Shown: positions 1 to 9,705, counted from the first letter of the stretch. The stretch is DNA of 64,000 nt from Paenibacillus sp. JZ16 (GCF_015326965.1 NZ_CP017659.1:2914001-2978000), one strand, 5' to 3'. Numbers and translations are program-made. Notes: generated by a model not told the origin, from the sequence alone.

Positions 1-192
1 CTATATTCTTAATGTATTGGGTAAGAAATGAAGATATGAGTAAATAATGATTAATGTAACAAAAAACATGTTAAGTAATATGTATGACATCATGTTTCAC
101 GTGAGGATAGGGGATACCCTTAATTTGGCATGATATGATAATATATACTTCGGATTTAAATCGAAATCGACAAAATAGACGGAGGGTTCGGA
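1..192. other. Intergenic region at the left edge
   Basis: AT-rich stretch with no convincing gene. It holds the upstream region of the cation transporter that follows. An AT-rich segment at about 130-152 (TTGGCA followed by TATATA-like sequence) may be its promoter, but spacing is poor. A GGAGGG ribosome binding site lies at 181-186. Confidence 0.4.
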
Positions 193-1167
193 TTGAAGAA
201 CACATGGCAGCTTATTAAAAAAGGAAACACCTCATCCGCCATTGCAGCACTGGGCAACACGGGATTGGCCATAATCAAGGGGATAGCGGCGTCCGTTAGC
301 GGGAGCGGTACGATGTTTGCATCCGCCATGCACTCGGTGGCCGATGCCGTAAACCAGGGGTTTGTATTCGTAGGCAGCGTGCTGGCCGAGCGAAAGCCGA
401 CCAAGAAGTTCCCCACCGGATTCGGCAGGGTCATTAATCTGGTCTGCATGGTCGCGGTGATCGTGGTCACCATCATGGCCTACGAAACGATACTGAAAGG
501 TTTCAAGCTGTTAAAGCATCCGGAAGAAGCCACGAATTTCTGGCTTAATTTCATTGTGCTGGCCATTGCCGTTATCATTGATGGCTCTATCCTGATGAAA
601 GCTATGAAAGAGATTATGAAGGAAACCCGTGTTCAAGCATCCGGATTTGCCCTGCTGCCCGCCGCTTTCAAAAATGCCGGCCGCGCTGCCCCGCCTACAC
701 GGCTTGTGTTCTATGAAGACATCGTGGCTACGCTTGGCGCCCTCTTCGCGTTGATTGCCATTGTGTTCGCGCATTTCTTCAATTTCCTCATCCTGGACGG
801 AATCGCCACGATCCTGATCGGCTGTCTGATGGTGGGCGTAGCCTTTAAGGTCGGATATGACAATATGGTCGGCTTAATCGGCGTCGCCGCACCGAATGAA
901 GTGGAAGAGAAGATCTCCGAGATCATTCTCGGCGATCCGGATGTCCGCGACATCAATCGTCTTCGCATCCTGCAGGAAGGCCGCAACTATCATGTGGAGG
1001 CCTACATTGAACTGAAGAAAGGAATGACCCTGGCCGAGGCCGGCCATTCCAAAATGAGAATCAACGCCCTGCTCACCCAGGATCCGAACATTTCGGATGT
1101 GACCTTAGGCATCCTGGAGGACGATGGAATCAAGCTCTGGAATCCGAGCGAGACTATAGATAGCTAA
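193..1167 (+). CDS. Cation diffusion facilitator family transporter
   Basis: Predicted inner-membrane divalent-cation exporter (proton antiport in this family). The start is TTG at 193, seven bases after GGAGGG. The protein is 324 residues with several hydrophobic segments in the first 220 residues and a soluble C-terminal domain, as usual for CDF proteins. The metal-site signature HSVAD (His47 and Asp51) lies in the second membrane segment. The second half of the site, around FYEDIVA, has Glu-Asp instead of the usual HxxxD, so the metal cannot be named (zinc, iron, manganese or cobalt are possible). It is monocistronic, with a terminator directly after it. The family call is firm; the substrate is unknown. 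Confidence 0.88.
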   Translation: MKNTWQLIKKGNTSSAIAALGNTGLAIIKGIAASVSGSGTMFASAMHSVADAVNQGFVFVGSVLAERKPTKKFPTGFGRVINLVCMVAVIVVTIMAYETILKGFKLLKHPEEATNFWLNFIVLAIAVIIDGSILMKAMKEIMKETRVQASGFALLPAAFKNAGRAAPPTRLVFYEDIVATLGALFALIAIVFAHFFNFLILDGIATILIGCLMVGVAFKVGYDNMVGLIGVAAPNEVEEKISEIILGDPDVRDINRLRILQEGRNYHVEAYIELKKGMTLAEAGHSKMRINALLTQDPNISDVTLGILEDDGIKLWNPSETIDS

Positions 1168-1171
1168 AGGG

Positions 1172-1220
1172 AAGAGGCGCACCTCAGAGTCCGAATGGAC
1201 CTTGGGTACGCCTCTTTTTT
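1172..1220 (+). terminator. Rho-independent terminator
   Basis: Arms GAGGCG (1174-1179) and CGCCTC (1209-1214), with an inner GTCC/GGAC pair, are followed by six T. It ends the cation transporter transcript and lies just beyond the stop of the convergent peptidase gene. Confidence 0.8.
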
Positions 1221-1231
1221 CATACGGTCTC

Positions 1232-3028
1232 TTACTGATTGCGCTTCAGGAATTCGACCATCCGCGCATAAGCGATTTTTTCGTTGGCCTTCTTCGTAAT
1301 GCCATGCCCCTCGTCATCGAACACGAGATACTCCACATCACGGCCTTTCGCCCTCAAGGCTTCGACGATTTGGTCAGATTCCTCTTTGACGACACGCGGA
1401 TCGTTAGCCCCTTGGATGATCAGCATCGGGTTCACCATATCATCCAGGTACGTAATCGGCGAATCCTTGATAAAGCGTTCTTTATCCCGTTCCGGATCGC
1501 CTATCCAGCGCTCCATAATCGGCTTCCAGTGCTCGGGTACCGAATTGTAGAAGGTAAACAGGTTGCTGACCCCGACGATATCAATCGCCGCTTTGAAATA
1601 CTCCGGATTACGTCCTGCCAGCAGCAGAGTCATATAACCGCCGTAGCTTCCGCCCATCACAAAGAGCTTCTCACGGCTCGAAATGCCTTGCTCAAACAGC
1701 CAATCCATGCCTGCCAAACAATCCTTTCGCGGTCCCTCGCCCCAATCCTGCTCCACCAATTTCACGAAGGAACTGCCGTAACCCGTGCTTCCCCGGAAGT
1801 TCGGACAGAAGATGTGATACCCTTTGGCCAGAATATACTGGAACATGGAACGGAACTGCTTGCGTTCCGAGGCTTGCGGGCCGCCATGCGGCCAAAAAAC
1901 CGTATAACCGTTCGCCACATGGTCTTTGGCTCGGAACAGGAGCGCTTCGATCTCCATACCGTCAAAAGAAGGATACGTCACAACCTCCGGCGTCACCATG
2001 TCCTCGTCGGTTAATCCTGTCAAAACGTTCTTCGTAATCATACTCCATGAGCCGCCTGCGTAACGGTAAATGTTAAGCGGCTTCACGGCGCCGCGGGCGA
2101 GCAGGTACAGATTGCCGGACTTTGTCACGTTGAGCTGCTCCACGATATCCGATGGAAGAGGAATGGCGGTTAACGCCCCGCTGTCGAGCGAATAGGCATA
2201 CAGTCGATCCTCCACCCCTTTTTCCGTGACGATATAGAGAGTCCGTGAATCCTTATGGTAGCGCAAGAGCTGGATGCTCTCCCGGTCGAAACGGCACAGC
2301 GGTTCAAACTTCTGCTGAGGAATGTCGTAAGTGGCTACATATGAAAATTCCGATTCGTAATCCGTTGCGAAAATGACCTGGTCATTGCTGGCGAACAGCA
2401 CATCGCCCGAGATGTGAACCTGATCAGGGGAAGGTGTCAAGCAGAGCGGCTGGCCGCCTTCACGCTTCACGTAACTGACATAGTAGGTGTTGGCATACAT
2501 TTTCGTATATGCGATGGTTTTCTCGTCGGGGCTCACGGCACACATTTCGGTCGACGTCACCTCGCCTTCATGCAGCAAATGATCCTCCTTGGTGTCCAGA
2601 TGATATACGCGCGAATTCAGGAAGGACGGATTCCCCTTCGATGTGACGTAATACAATCGCTTGCCATCCTCCGACAAATGCACGAAATAATGTTTGTCAT
2701 CCGCATCGGCCCCTTCGAACAAAGGCATCGGCTCGCCGCCGTTCCAGCGCAGCGCATGAAACTGATAATTTTCATTCCCGTCACGGTCAAACGCCGTTAA
2801 GATATGTCGCCCTTCCGGGTCCAGCTTGATAAAGCTTGCGATCTGGTCATTGTATGTAAGCGGATAAGGGTAGGACGTCTCCCCTTCTAACTCCATGGCC
2901 CATAAATTGAACTTTCCGTTTAGACTGCTGCTGAATACAAGCCGTGACTCGTCTGCACTGATTCCAAAGGTACGAATGCCATAAGTTTGAAAAAATTGCT
3001 CCACATCGGGTTTAGGAAATTCGATCAT
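1232..3028 (-). CDS. S9 family prolyl oligopeptidase / acylaminoacyl-peptidase-like
   Basis: Cytosolic serine peptidase of 598 residues. The N-terminal half (about residues 20-340) reads as a beta-propeller typical of S9 peptidases. The C-terminal half is an alpha/beta hydrolase with nucleophile Ser461 in GGSYGGYM, Asp543 in GANDPR and His575 in DEGHG, so the triad is complete. No signal peptide is seen. The start is ATG at 3028 after GGGAGGCAAATGA. It stands alone and converges on the upstream transporter gene. The natural substrate (short acylated or proline-containing peptides in this family) cannot be read from sequence. Confidence 0.9.
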   Translation of the reverse strand: MIEFPKPDVEQFFQTYGIRTFGISADESRLVFSSSLNGKFNLWAMELEGETSYPYPLTYNDQIASFIKLDPEGRHILTAFDRDGNENYQFHALRWNGGEPMPLFEGADADDKHYFVHLSEDGKRLYYVTSKGNPSFLNSRVYHLDTKEDHLLHEGEVTSTEMCAVSPDEKTIAYTKMYANTYYVSYVKREGGQPLCLTPSPDQVHISGDVLFASNDQVIFATDYESEFSYVATYDIPQQKFEPLCRFDRESIQLLRYHKDSRTLYIVTEKGVEDRLYAYSLDSGALTAIPLPSDIVEQLNVTKSGNLYLLARGAVKPLNIYRYAGGSWSMITKNVLTGLTDEDMVTPEVVTYPSFDGMEIEALLFRAKDHVANGYTVFWPHGGPQASERKQFRSMFQYILAKGYHIFCPNFRGSTGYGSSFVKLVEQDWGEGPRKDCLAGMDWLFEQGISSREKLFVMGGSYGGYMTLLLAGRNPEYFKAAIDIVGVSNLFTFYNSVPEHWKPIMERWIGDPERDKERFIKDSPITYLDDMVNPMLIIQGANDPRVVKEESDQIVEALRAKGRDVEYLVFDDEGHGITKKANEKIAYARMVEFLKRNQ

Positions 3029-3232
3029 TCATTTGCCTCCCTGACCTCATCTTATTATCCATCGGTTAATAAATGGTGAAGTCTGCCAAACCGCTGGATT
3101 AATCCCATTATAACGCAAAGCTTTCCGAGGGGCATCGTTACATGGTCTGGCAGCTCGCTACGTCTGTGGAACGAGACGGGACTCTTTTTTCGCAGAAGCC
3201 CGTACATATTCCCGGCATCCCCTCGTCAGCCC

Positions 3233-3260
3233 GCATATCTGCAGCAAGATTCCATATAAA
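3233..3260 (+). promoter_or_regulatory. Possible sigma-E-type promoter of spoVR
   Basis: GCATAT (3233-3238) and CATATAAA (3253-3260) resemble the mother-cell sigma-E elements (about KMATATT and CATACAMT) with roughly the right spacing. They lie 40-67 bases before the spoVR start. SpoVR is expressed in the mother cell in Bacillus, which fits. Confidence 0.45.
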
Positions 3261-3299
3261 TGATAAGAACCATGTTTTTAATAACGAAGGGGGATTCTC

Positions 3300-4691
3300 G
3301 TGCACCAAGACGAGATCGCGGAACTGGAACGTTCCATTGCGGAGATTACCGAGATCGCTACAGGCTTTGGCCTTGATTTTTACCCTATGCGATATGAAAT
3401 CTGCCCGGCAGACATCATATATACCTTCGGCGCATACGGCATGCCTACCCGGTTCAGCCACTGGAGCTTCGGAAAAACCTTCAATAAAATGAAGATGCAG
3501 TACGACTTCGGCCTTAGCAAAATCTACGAGCTCGTGATCAACTCCAATCCATGTTATGCGTTTCTTCTGGACGGCAACTCCCTGATTCAAAATAAACTCA
3601 TTGTGGCCCATGTCCTTGCACACTGCGATTTCTTTAAAAACAACGCCCGCTTCTCCGTCTCTAACCGTAATATGGTTGAGAGCATGTCGGCTACTGCCGA
3701 GCGTATCTCCCGTTACGAGATTGAGCACGGCACGGAGGCTGTGGAGCAGTTTATCGACGCTGTGCTGGCGATTCAAGAGCATGTGGACCCGCATATCGTA
3801 AGGCCGGATAAACTCGATAAGCAGCGATACACCGCACGGCGGATGCAGGAGCAGAAGGAGGAAGCCAAGCGACAGAAACCTCCCGGCCGGTATGACGATT
3901 TATGGGATATGGACGAAAACGGCGAAGACAAAGCCGATAAATCACCGGCAGCACCCAAACGCTTCCCGCCCGAGCCGGAGAAAGACATCATGTGGTTCAT
4001 TCAGGAGCACTCCGACATTCTGGAGGATTGGCAGCGGGACATTATGAGTATGCTGCGGGAGGAAATGCTGTACTTCTGGCCGCAGATGGAAACCAAAATC
4101 ATGAACGAGGGCTGGGCTTCGTACTGGCATCAGCGCATTCTGCGGGAGATGGACCTGACCAGCGAGGAAACGGTGGAATTCGCCAAGCTCAACGCCTCGG
4201 TCGTGCAGCCGTCGCGCCACAGCCTGAACCCCTACTACCTGGGTCTGAAAATCTTCGAGGATATCGAACGCCGCTGGGATCGGGAGAAGATGTTTGATGT
4301 GCGCGAATACGACTCCGATATTTCCTTCCTGCGCAATTATTTAACGAAGGAACTCGTGGAGGACCTGGACCTCTATGTCTTCGAGAAAAAAGGGCCGGAA
4401 TGGAAAATCACCGACAAGGCGTGGGAAAATATCCGCGACCAGCTGGTCGTCTCCCGCGTAAACGGCGGCTCGCCGTTTCTCGTGGTAACCGACGGCGATC
4501 ATCTTCGCTCCGGTGAGCTGATGATCAAGCATCTGTATGAGGGCATAGAGCTTGACCTGAAATATATGGAGCGTACCATCCCTTATGTTTACCGCCTCTG
4601 GGGCAAACCCGTGCATCTGCACAGCATGATCGAGGGCAAACCGATCCTGTTCTCCTACGACGGCAAGAAGCTTCATCGGCGATTTATTTAA
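3300..4691 (+). CDS. spoVR: SpoVR family protein
   Basis: A 463-residue cytoplasmic protein of the SpoVR/YcgB family, needed for normal spore cortex formation in Bacillus; its biochemical role is not established. The start is GTG at 3300 behind a GAAGGGGGA ribosome site. The family's N-terminal region ([12 protein letters not shown], then [24 protein letters not shown]) and the conserved [12 protein letters not shown] segment are clear. An acidic and lysine-rich linker (about residues 180-225) is less conserved. It is monocistronic, preceded by a sigma-E-like promoter and followed by a strong terminator. In many Bacteria spoVR genes belong to the same functional group as prkA and yhbH; prkA lies 3 kb away here and no yhbH is present. 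Confidence 0.93.
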   Translation: MHQDEIAELERSIAEITEIATGFGLDFYPMRYEICPADIIYTFGAYGMPTRFSHWSFGKTFNKMKMQYDFGLSKIYELVINSNPCYAFLLDGNSLIQNKLIVAHVLAHCDFFKNNARFSVSNRNMVESMSATAERISRYEIEHGTEAVEQFIDAVLAIQEHVDPHIVRPDKLDKQRYTARRMQEQKEEAKRQKPPGRYDDLWDMDENGEDKADKSPAAPKRFPPEPEKDIMWFIQEHSDILEDWQRDIMSMLREEMLYFWPQMETKIMNEGWASYWHQRILREMDLTSEETVEFAKLNASVVQPSRHSLNPYYLGLKIFEDIERRWDREKMFDVREYDSDISFLRNYLTKELVEDLDLYVFEKKGPEWKITDKAWENIRDQLVVSRVNGGSPFLVVTDGDHLRSGELMIKHLYEGIELDLKYMERTIPYVYRLWGKPVHLHSMIEGKPILFSYDGKKLHRRFI

Positions 4692-4728
4692 CAGCGCAGC
4701 CCTTGATAGACAATATGGCGCCATAGAG

Positions 4729-4792
4729 CAGCAGCACCCGCGCTGGGGGATTCCTCCATGTGCGGGGTGCTGCTGTTGTTTAGGGATATCCT
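4729..4792 (+). terminator. Rho-independent terminator of spoVR
   Basis: Long arms CAGCAGCACCCGC and GCGGGGTGCTGCTG (about 4729-4785, one bulge) are followed by TTGTTT. It separates spoVR from the convergent transducer gene. Confidence 0.75.
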
Positions 4793-4818
4793 TCATCCGT
4801 TTGCTTCTTGGATCCCTG

Positions 4819-5880
4819 TTATACACTTACCTTCTGGGATATGGCTCCCTCTTGGACATCATGCTTCTGAACATCATATTCATGCTGAAGTGATTCCAAA
4901 TCATCGGCCAGCTTTTCCATCATTTTCACAAAAGCAGCCAATTCCTGCGAGCTTGCCGCCTGATTTCGTGCGTTCAAGGATGTTTTCTCTGATTCCTGCT
5001 CCACAAGCCCCAGCTTGCGAATAATGCCGCTGACCTTGTCCTGAATCTCGTCCATCGCCTTCTTGGAATGGGTGGCCAGCTTTCGAACTTCCCCGGCAAC
5101 CACCTCGAAGCCTCTGCCTAATTCCCCGGCATGAGCAGCCTCAATCGCCGCATTCAGACCGAGCAAGTGGCTCTGATCCGAGATTTCCCTGATCAAACTT
5201 CCCATCTGCTCAATATGCAGAATTTCTTCGCCCAGCTCGGAAGTCAGCGTATGCGCTTTATCCTGTGCTTCCGCTGTTTTGATCGCATTGTCTGCCATTA
5301 ACGCCGCGCTTTGATCCAGCTCCACGATCATGGCCGTCAATTCTTGAACCGCATTTGTAATCGCTTCCAACATTCTTTGTTGATCCGATACCAAATTGTT
5401 GATTTTCTCTTTCTCTTTCATTTCGTAAGCTTCCAGAACGAGCTGGGAATCCAGATTAAACATCTTGCTCAGGGCATGCACCACTTGGATCCACTGATCC
5501 GGTACGATTTGCTTCAGTAAGTCGGTAGCGATATCCAGATAAACCATGTAACTTCCAAGGTAATAGTCCGTTTTCAGTCCGATTCTGGAGTGAACTTGTC
5601 CGATTTTAATCCGTTCGGCAATATAAGCGTCATCCACTCTTCCTGCCGCAAGGGACATCCAGTATACCCGCTGGGTCTCCTTAAGCCGTTCCACGGTCGA
5701 GGTGCGCTCGATAATCTGCATCAGCTGCGGATGCGTCCCGATCTGTGCGTAAAACCGGTTAACAACCTCTTCAACCACCTTCGCAAACACGTCGCGATGA
5801 TTGGCCAGCAGCTCCAGCCCTTGTTCATCCAATCCGATATACTCCAACTGTTGGCGTCTTTTCGGGGAAACATCAATCAT
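4819..5880 (-). CDS. hemAT: Globin-coupled sensor chemotaxis transducer (HemAT-like)
   Basis: Soluble aerotaxis transducer of 353 residues. The N-terminal protoglobin domain (about 1-165) carries the expected haem-ligand His97 in GQVHSRIGL and a YYLGSYMVY helix. The C-terminal half is an MCP signalling domain with the hairpin-tip region [20 protein letters not shown] at about 250. It has no transmembrane segment, as in HemAT of Bacillus. Family knowledge says it binds oxygen through haem and signals to CheA. I start it at ATG 5880 because AGGAGTGGAG lies just upstream; a longer reading frame to 5919 lacks a ribosome site. At 353 residues it is shorter than B. subtilis HemAT (432), so the MCP part is compact. 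No chemotaxis genes are adjacent. Confidence 0.88.
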   Translation of the reverse strand: MIDVSPKRRQQLEYIGLDEQGLELLANHRDVFAKVVEEVVNRFYAQIGTHPQLMQIIERTSTVERLKETQRVYWMSLAAGRVDDAYIAERIKIGQVHSRIGLKTDYYLGSYMVYLDIATDLLKQIVPDQWIQVVHALSKMFNLDSQLVLEAYEMKEKEKINNLVSDQQRMLEAITNAVQELTAMIVELDQSAALMADNAIKTAEAQDKAHTLTSELGEEILHIEQMGSLIREISDQSHLLGLNAAIEAAHAGELGRGFEVVAGEVRKLATHSKKAMDEIQDKVSGIIRKLGLVEQESEKTSLNARNQAASSQELAAFVKMMEKLADDLESLQHEYDVQKHDVQEGAISQKVSV

Positions 5881-6030
5881 TTCGATAACTCCACTCCTAA
5901 ATAGCGTGATCCATATCACAGGTTCAAGTACTTAGGGTCCATTATAGACTATATTTACCATACAGACATAATCCTAAAGTCCTAATTGTGTATATATTTG
6001 CACCACCCAACCGGGCCATTTCATCCCAAA

Positions 6031-6043
6031 ACATGAGAAACCA
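6031..6043. repeat. Left arm of hairpin interrupted by the IS
   Basis: CATGAGAAACCAC at about 6031-6043 is the exact reverse complement of GTGGTTTCTCATG on the other side of the IS (about 7509-7521). With the IS and one CTT removed, the two form a 13-bp stem with a loop of about 13 bases. On the minus strand the stem is followed by TTTTGGG, so it probably was the terminator of prkA. Confidence 0.75.
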
Positions 6044-6107
6044 CCCTAACTTTGAACTGCACCCCAATTGTTAGACACCATCTAACATTGGAGGTGCAGT
6101 TTTTTCT

Positions 6108-6626
6108 ATGGCTAATTTTAGTTCGGACGAAAAATTACAAGCAGTTATGCGTTATCAAAATGGATCAGAAAGCATGAAATCGATTGCGAAATCACTAGGA
6201 CTCCATCATACTGTCCTTTTACATTGGATTAGACAATATGAGCATCATGGTGAAGAAGTCTTTAAAAAGCGCTATACACCGTATTCTGTACAGGATAAAC
6301 TAGACGTACTTCATTATATAAAAGAACATGGGACGTCTATTAGAGAGGCAGCTGCAGTATTTAATATTGCGAGTCATAGTACCATTCTAAGCTGGCAAAG
6401 AAGCTTAGAGTTACATGGAATAGATGCCCTACAACCAAAGAAAAAGGGGCGTTCATCCATGAAAAAGGATCCAAAACAACTGAATGATCAAAAGTCTGTA
6501 AAGGGGTCGGTAGAGGCTTTACAGAAAGAGATAGAACTTTTGCGTATGGAGAATGCTTATTTAAAAAAGTTGAATACCTTAGTTCAAAACAAGGAAAAAT
6601 CACCAAACAAGACAAAGCGCAAGTAG
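6108..6626 (+). CDS. IS3-family transposase OrfA
   Basis: A 172-residue DNA-binding subunit of the insertion sequence. Two helix-turn-helix segments are visible (about residues 9-55, around MKSIAKSLGLHHTVLLHWIRQ, and 65-105), followed by a leucine-zipper-like coiled coil near residues 135-160 (ALQKEIELLRMENAYLKKL). The coding sequence contains A AAA AAG at 6563-6569 in the correct phase for programmed -1 frameshifting, which would fuse it to OrfB. The start is ATG after GGAGGTGCAGTTTTTTCT. Confidence 0.93.
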   Translation: MANFSSDEKLQAVMRYQNGSESMKSIAKSLGLHHTVLLHWIRQYEHHGEEVFKKRYTPYSVQDKLDVLHYIKEHGTSIREAAAVFNIASHSTILSWQRSLELHGIDALQPKKKGRSSMKKDPKQLNDQKSVKGSVEALQKEIELLRMENAYLKKLNTLVQNKEKSPNKTKRK

Positions 6627-7465
6627 TCTATGAACTAAGGAACGAATTTTCGGTGAAAGCACTCCTCCAGCTCGCAGATATCCCACGTAGCACGTATTAC
6701 TACTGGGTGAATACATTCGGTATGCCGGACAAAGATTCTGAGTTAAAGGACGTTATTCAAGCGATTTATGAGGAGCATCAGGGGCGTTATGGTTATCGCC
6801 GTATTCGAGACGAGTTAATGAATCGCGGTCACCATGTGAATCACAAAAAGGTGCAGCGTTTGATGAACGTGTTGGGATTGAAGTGTCTAGTACGCATGAA
6901 GAAATATCGTTCATATAAAGGTTTGGTTGGCAAGATTGCATCAAACATTCTAGAGCGTAACTTCTCCGCTGAAAAGCCAAATGAGAAGTGGGTAACGGAT
7001 ATAACAGAGATTAAATTATTTGGAGAAAAACTGTACTTATCCCCCGTGTTAGATCTTTTTAATGGGGAGATTATTACGTATACGATCGGTTCAAGACCCG
7101 TCTATTCCCTTGTTTCAACCATGCTAGATCAAGCATTCGATCGACTAACGGATGAAGATACTCTTCTGATTCATTCTGACCAAGGCTGGCATTACCAGAT
7201 GAAACAGTATCGTCATGCCCTCGAACAACGCGGTGTTAAGCAAAGTATGTCCCGTAAAGGTAACTGTTACGACAACGCGGTCATTGAGAACTTTTTTGGA
7301 ATCATAAAATCTGAGTTTCTATATATTAATGAATTTGAAAGTATTGAGCAGTTTAAACAAGAACTTTCTACATATATCGATTATTACAATCACAAGCGAA
7401 TTAAAGCAAAACTAAAAGGCATGAGTCCGGTACAGTACCGAACTCATGCCCAACAAATTGCCTAA
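6569..7465 (+). CDS. IS3-family transposase OrfB (produced by -1 frameshift)
   Basis: Catalytic half of the transposase. The -1 frame is open from the slippery site at 6563-6569 to the stop at 7465; the first internal start-like codon (GTG) is at 6653. The integrase core carries the DDE triad: Asp in KWVTDITEIK, Asp in LIHSDQGWHY and Glu in DNAVIENFFGIIKSE. An N-terminal HTH_21-like region (QGRYGYRRIRDEL) precedes it. The C-terminus HKRIKAKLKGMSPVQYR is typical of the family. It is probably made only as the OrfAB fusion. No truncation or stop is seen. Confidence 0.93.
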   Translation, partial: VEYLSSKQGKITKQDKAQVVYELRNEFSVKALLQLADIPRSTYYYWVNTFGMPDKDSELKDVIQAIYEEHQGRYGYRRIRDELMNRGHHVNHKKVQRLMNVLGLKCLVRMKKYRSYKGLVGKIASNILERNFSAEKPNEKWVTDITEIKLFGEKLYLSPVLDLFNGEIITYTIGSRPVYSLVSTMLDQAFDRLTDEDTLLIHSDQGWHYQMKQYRHALEQRGVKQSMSRKGNCYDNAVIENFFGIIKSEFLYINEFESIEQFKQELSTYIDYYNHKRIKAKLKGMSPVQYRTHAQQIA

Positions 7466-7508
7466 TAAAATAATATGTCTAACTTTATGGGGTCAGTTCA
7501 CTTCACAA

Positions 7509-7521
7509 GTGGTTTCTCATG
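7509..7521. repeat. Right arm of hairpin interrupted by the IS
   Basis: GTGGTTTCTCATG pairs perfectly with the segment at about 6031-6043. It lies 24 bases beyond the prkA stop codon on the minus strand, where a terminator is expected. Confidence 0.75.
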
Positions 7522-7544
7522 GCATTCCGTTATTCTATTCGATA

Positions 7545-9440
7545 TTACCGATTCAACAGACTGCCCACATAACGCAGCAGCTCGTTCGCGCATACCGGGC
7601 AGTACCCATGCTCCTCGATCAGTCTGGAGCTCACCTCGTTGATCCGTTTTAACTGCACGGCATCCGGCGTTTTCGTCGAGGTTGTAATCTTGACGATATC
7701 CTTCAGGTCGGTGAACAGCTTCTTCTCAATCGCCTCGCGCAGGCGCTCATGATTGTGATATTCGAACTTTTTGCCCTTTCGGGAATAAGCCGAGATGCGA
7801 ATCATGATCTCCTCCCGGAAAGCCTTCTTTGCGTTTTCCGAGACGCCGATCTGCTCCTCGATCGAACGCATCAGTCTTTCGTCCGGATCCATCTCCTCAT
7901 CGGTTAACGGATCGCGGATTTTCGTCCAGTTGCAGAATGCTTCGATGTTATCCAAATAATTCTCGAACAGCGTCTTGGCAGACTCCTCGAAGGAATACAC
8001 AAAGGCCTTCTGGACTTCCTTCTTCGCCAGATCATCATACTCCTTGCGTGCAGCGGCAATAAAATTCAGATAGCGCTCCCGCTCCTCCTTGGCAATCGAG
8101 GCATGCTGATCCAGCCCATCCTTGATCGCCCGCAGCATATCCAGCGCGTTAATGCATTGAAGATCCTGCTTAATCAAAGCACTGGATATCCGGTTAATGA
8201 CATACCGCGGATCAATCCCGGACATGCCTTCTTCCAGATATTCATTCTGCATCTCCTTCAGGTCCGCTTCTTTATACCCTTCGACTTCCACACCGTCGTA
8301 CATGCGCATCTTCTTGATCAGATCCATGCCCTGCTTCTTCGTTTCCTTCAGACGCGTCAAGACGGAGAATATCGCGGCAGATCGAAGCGCGTGCGGCGCG
8401 ATATGGATATGCTTCATATCGCTTTGGCCGATCAGCTTCGAGTAGATTTTCTCCTCGTCGCTGACTCGCAGGTTATACGGAATCGGCATAACAATCATCC
8501 GGGATTGCAGCGCCTCGTTTTTCTTATTGGCGATAAATGCTTTGTACTCGGATTCGTTGGTGTGAGCCACGATCAGCTCATCCGCGCTTATCAGCGCGAA
8601 CCGGCCCGCTTTAAAGTTCCCTTCCTGGGTCAGGGAGAGCAAGTTCCATAGAAATTTTTCGTCGCATTTCAGCATCTCCTGGAATTCCATCAAGCCGCGG
8701 TTCGCTTTGTTTAACTCACCGTCAAAGCGATAGGCGCGCGGATCCGATTCGGAGCCGTATTCCGTGATGGTGGAGAAATCGATGCTGCCGGTCAAATCGG
8801 CAATGTCCTGCGACTTGGGATCCGACGGACTGAACGTGCCGATGCCGACCCGGTTCTCCTCGGAGATTAATATCCGTTCAACTTCAACCTTTTCGATATC
8901 GCCGCCGTACTCGGTTTTAAGCCGAAGCTGGCAGGCCGGGCACAAATTCCCCTCGATCCGGACGCCGAGCTCCTTCTCGATCTCCGGTCTTAGCTCCATC
9001 GGAATCAAATGCAGCGGCTCTTCCTGCATCGGGCAGCCGGCGATCGCGTATACCGCTCCGCGGTCGGTACGGGAATGCTTCTCCAGGCCGCGCTTCAGCA
9101 GCGTGACCAGCGTGGATTTCCCGCCGCTGACAGGCCCCATAAGCAGCAGTATGCGTTTGCGCACATCCAGCCTGCGGGCCGCGGAATGGAAATATTCTTC
9201 AACGAGTTTCTCGACAGCCCGGTCGAGACCGAAGATTTCCTGTTCAAAAAACTTATATTTTTTCTGGCCCCCGCTCTCTTCGAAACCGTAGGATTCGATC
9301 ATGTCATATACACGGGCATGTGCCGTCATGGCTGGAGAGGGATCCTTCTTAAGTATTTCAATGTATTCCCTGAATGTGCCGCTCCACGCCAAACGGTCGC
9401 CTTCTGCCCGATACGATGCTATGCGTTCGAAAATATCCAT
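7545..9440 (-). CDS. prkA: PrkA serine protein kinase
   Basis: A 631-residue protein, the same length as B. subtilis PrkA. The N-terminal AAA+ ATPase core has a Walker A motif GPVSGGKST (residues 102-110); the C-terminal part is the PrkA kinase-like domain. A CPACQLRLK segment near residue 175 is also present. PrkA acts in the mother cell during sporulation in Bacillus and in stress signalling in enterobacteria (YeaG). I start it at ATG 9440, preceded by AGGAGGTAGCGAA; the frame upstream is open but has no ribosome site. Its probable terminator is split by an IS. No yhbH gene is adjacent. Confidence 0.94.
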   Translation of the reverse strand: MDIFERIASYRAEGDRLAWSGTFREYIEILKKDPSPAMTAHARVYDMIESYGFEESGGQKKYKFFEQEIFGLDRAVEKLVEEYFHSAARRLDVRKRILLLMGPVSGGKSTLVTLLKRGLEKHSRTDRGAVYAIAGCPMQEEPLHLIPMELRPEIEKELGVRIEGNLCPACQLRLKTEYGGDIEKVEVERILISEENRVGIGTFSPSDPKSQDIADLTGSIDFSTITEYGSESDPRAYRFDGELNKANRGLMEFQEMLKCDEKFLWNLLSLTQEGNFKAGRFALISADELIVAHTNESEYKAFIANKKNEALQSRMIVMPIPYNLRVSDEEKIYSKLIGQSDMKHIHIAPHALRSAAIFSVLTRLKETKKQGMDLIKKMRMYDGVEVEGYKEADLKEMQNEYLEEGMSGIDPRYVINRISSALIKQDLQCINALDMLRAIKDGLDQHASIAKEERERYLNFIAAARKEYDDLAKKEVQKAFVYSFEESAKTLFENYLDNIEAFCNWTKIRDPLTDEEMDPDERLMRSIEEQIGVSENAKKAFREEIMIRISAYSRKGKKFEYHNHERLREAIEKKLFTDLKDIVKITTSTKTPDAVQLKRINEVSSRLIEEHGYCPVCANELLRYVGSLLNR

Positions 9441-9705
9441 TTCGCTACCTCCTATGAGTCTGTTTATGGGGATTGGCTTCCATTCCACAGCGTCATTAGA
9501 AAACATTCCATTTTCGAAAAAGTGTATTACATACCTATGCGACTTGCTTGGAATAGTTGACCTTATTTTCGAAGTCATGCGCATGCAATTTTATCTAACC
9601 ACCGGTCCATTCTACACTCGGGTACGCCATGCGAGCCGTCCCCATGCTATACTGAAATTACATTAACTTGACATTAAAGCATCTTTCGAATAAAGGAGAG
9701 TCATC

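Larger units (their letters stand above)
6050..7503 (+). mobile_element. IS3-family insertion sequence (IS150 group) with target duplication
   Basis: Complete element with imperfect 24-bp terminal inverted repeats at 6053-6076 (TGAACTGCACCCC...) and 7477-7500, about two-thirds matched. A 3-bp direct repeat CTT lies at 6050-6052 and 7501-7503. It carries two overlapping reading frames joined by a -1 slippery site and an intact DDE triad, so it looks functional. The element is visibly more AT-rich than its neighbours, a sign of recent arrival. The flanks form a 13-bp inverted repeat with each other, so the target was the loop of a hairpin. Confidence 0.93.

Noticed and set aside
130..152. AT-rich TGATATGATAATATAT as a Fur/PerR-type box before the cation transporter
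   Set aside because: Too few matches to the dyad consensus TGATAATNATTATCA to be credible.
1202..2014. 270-residue plus-strand frame opposite the S9 peptidase
   Set aside because: It lies fully antisense to a gene with an intact catalytic triad, has no ribosome site and no recognisable domain.
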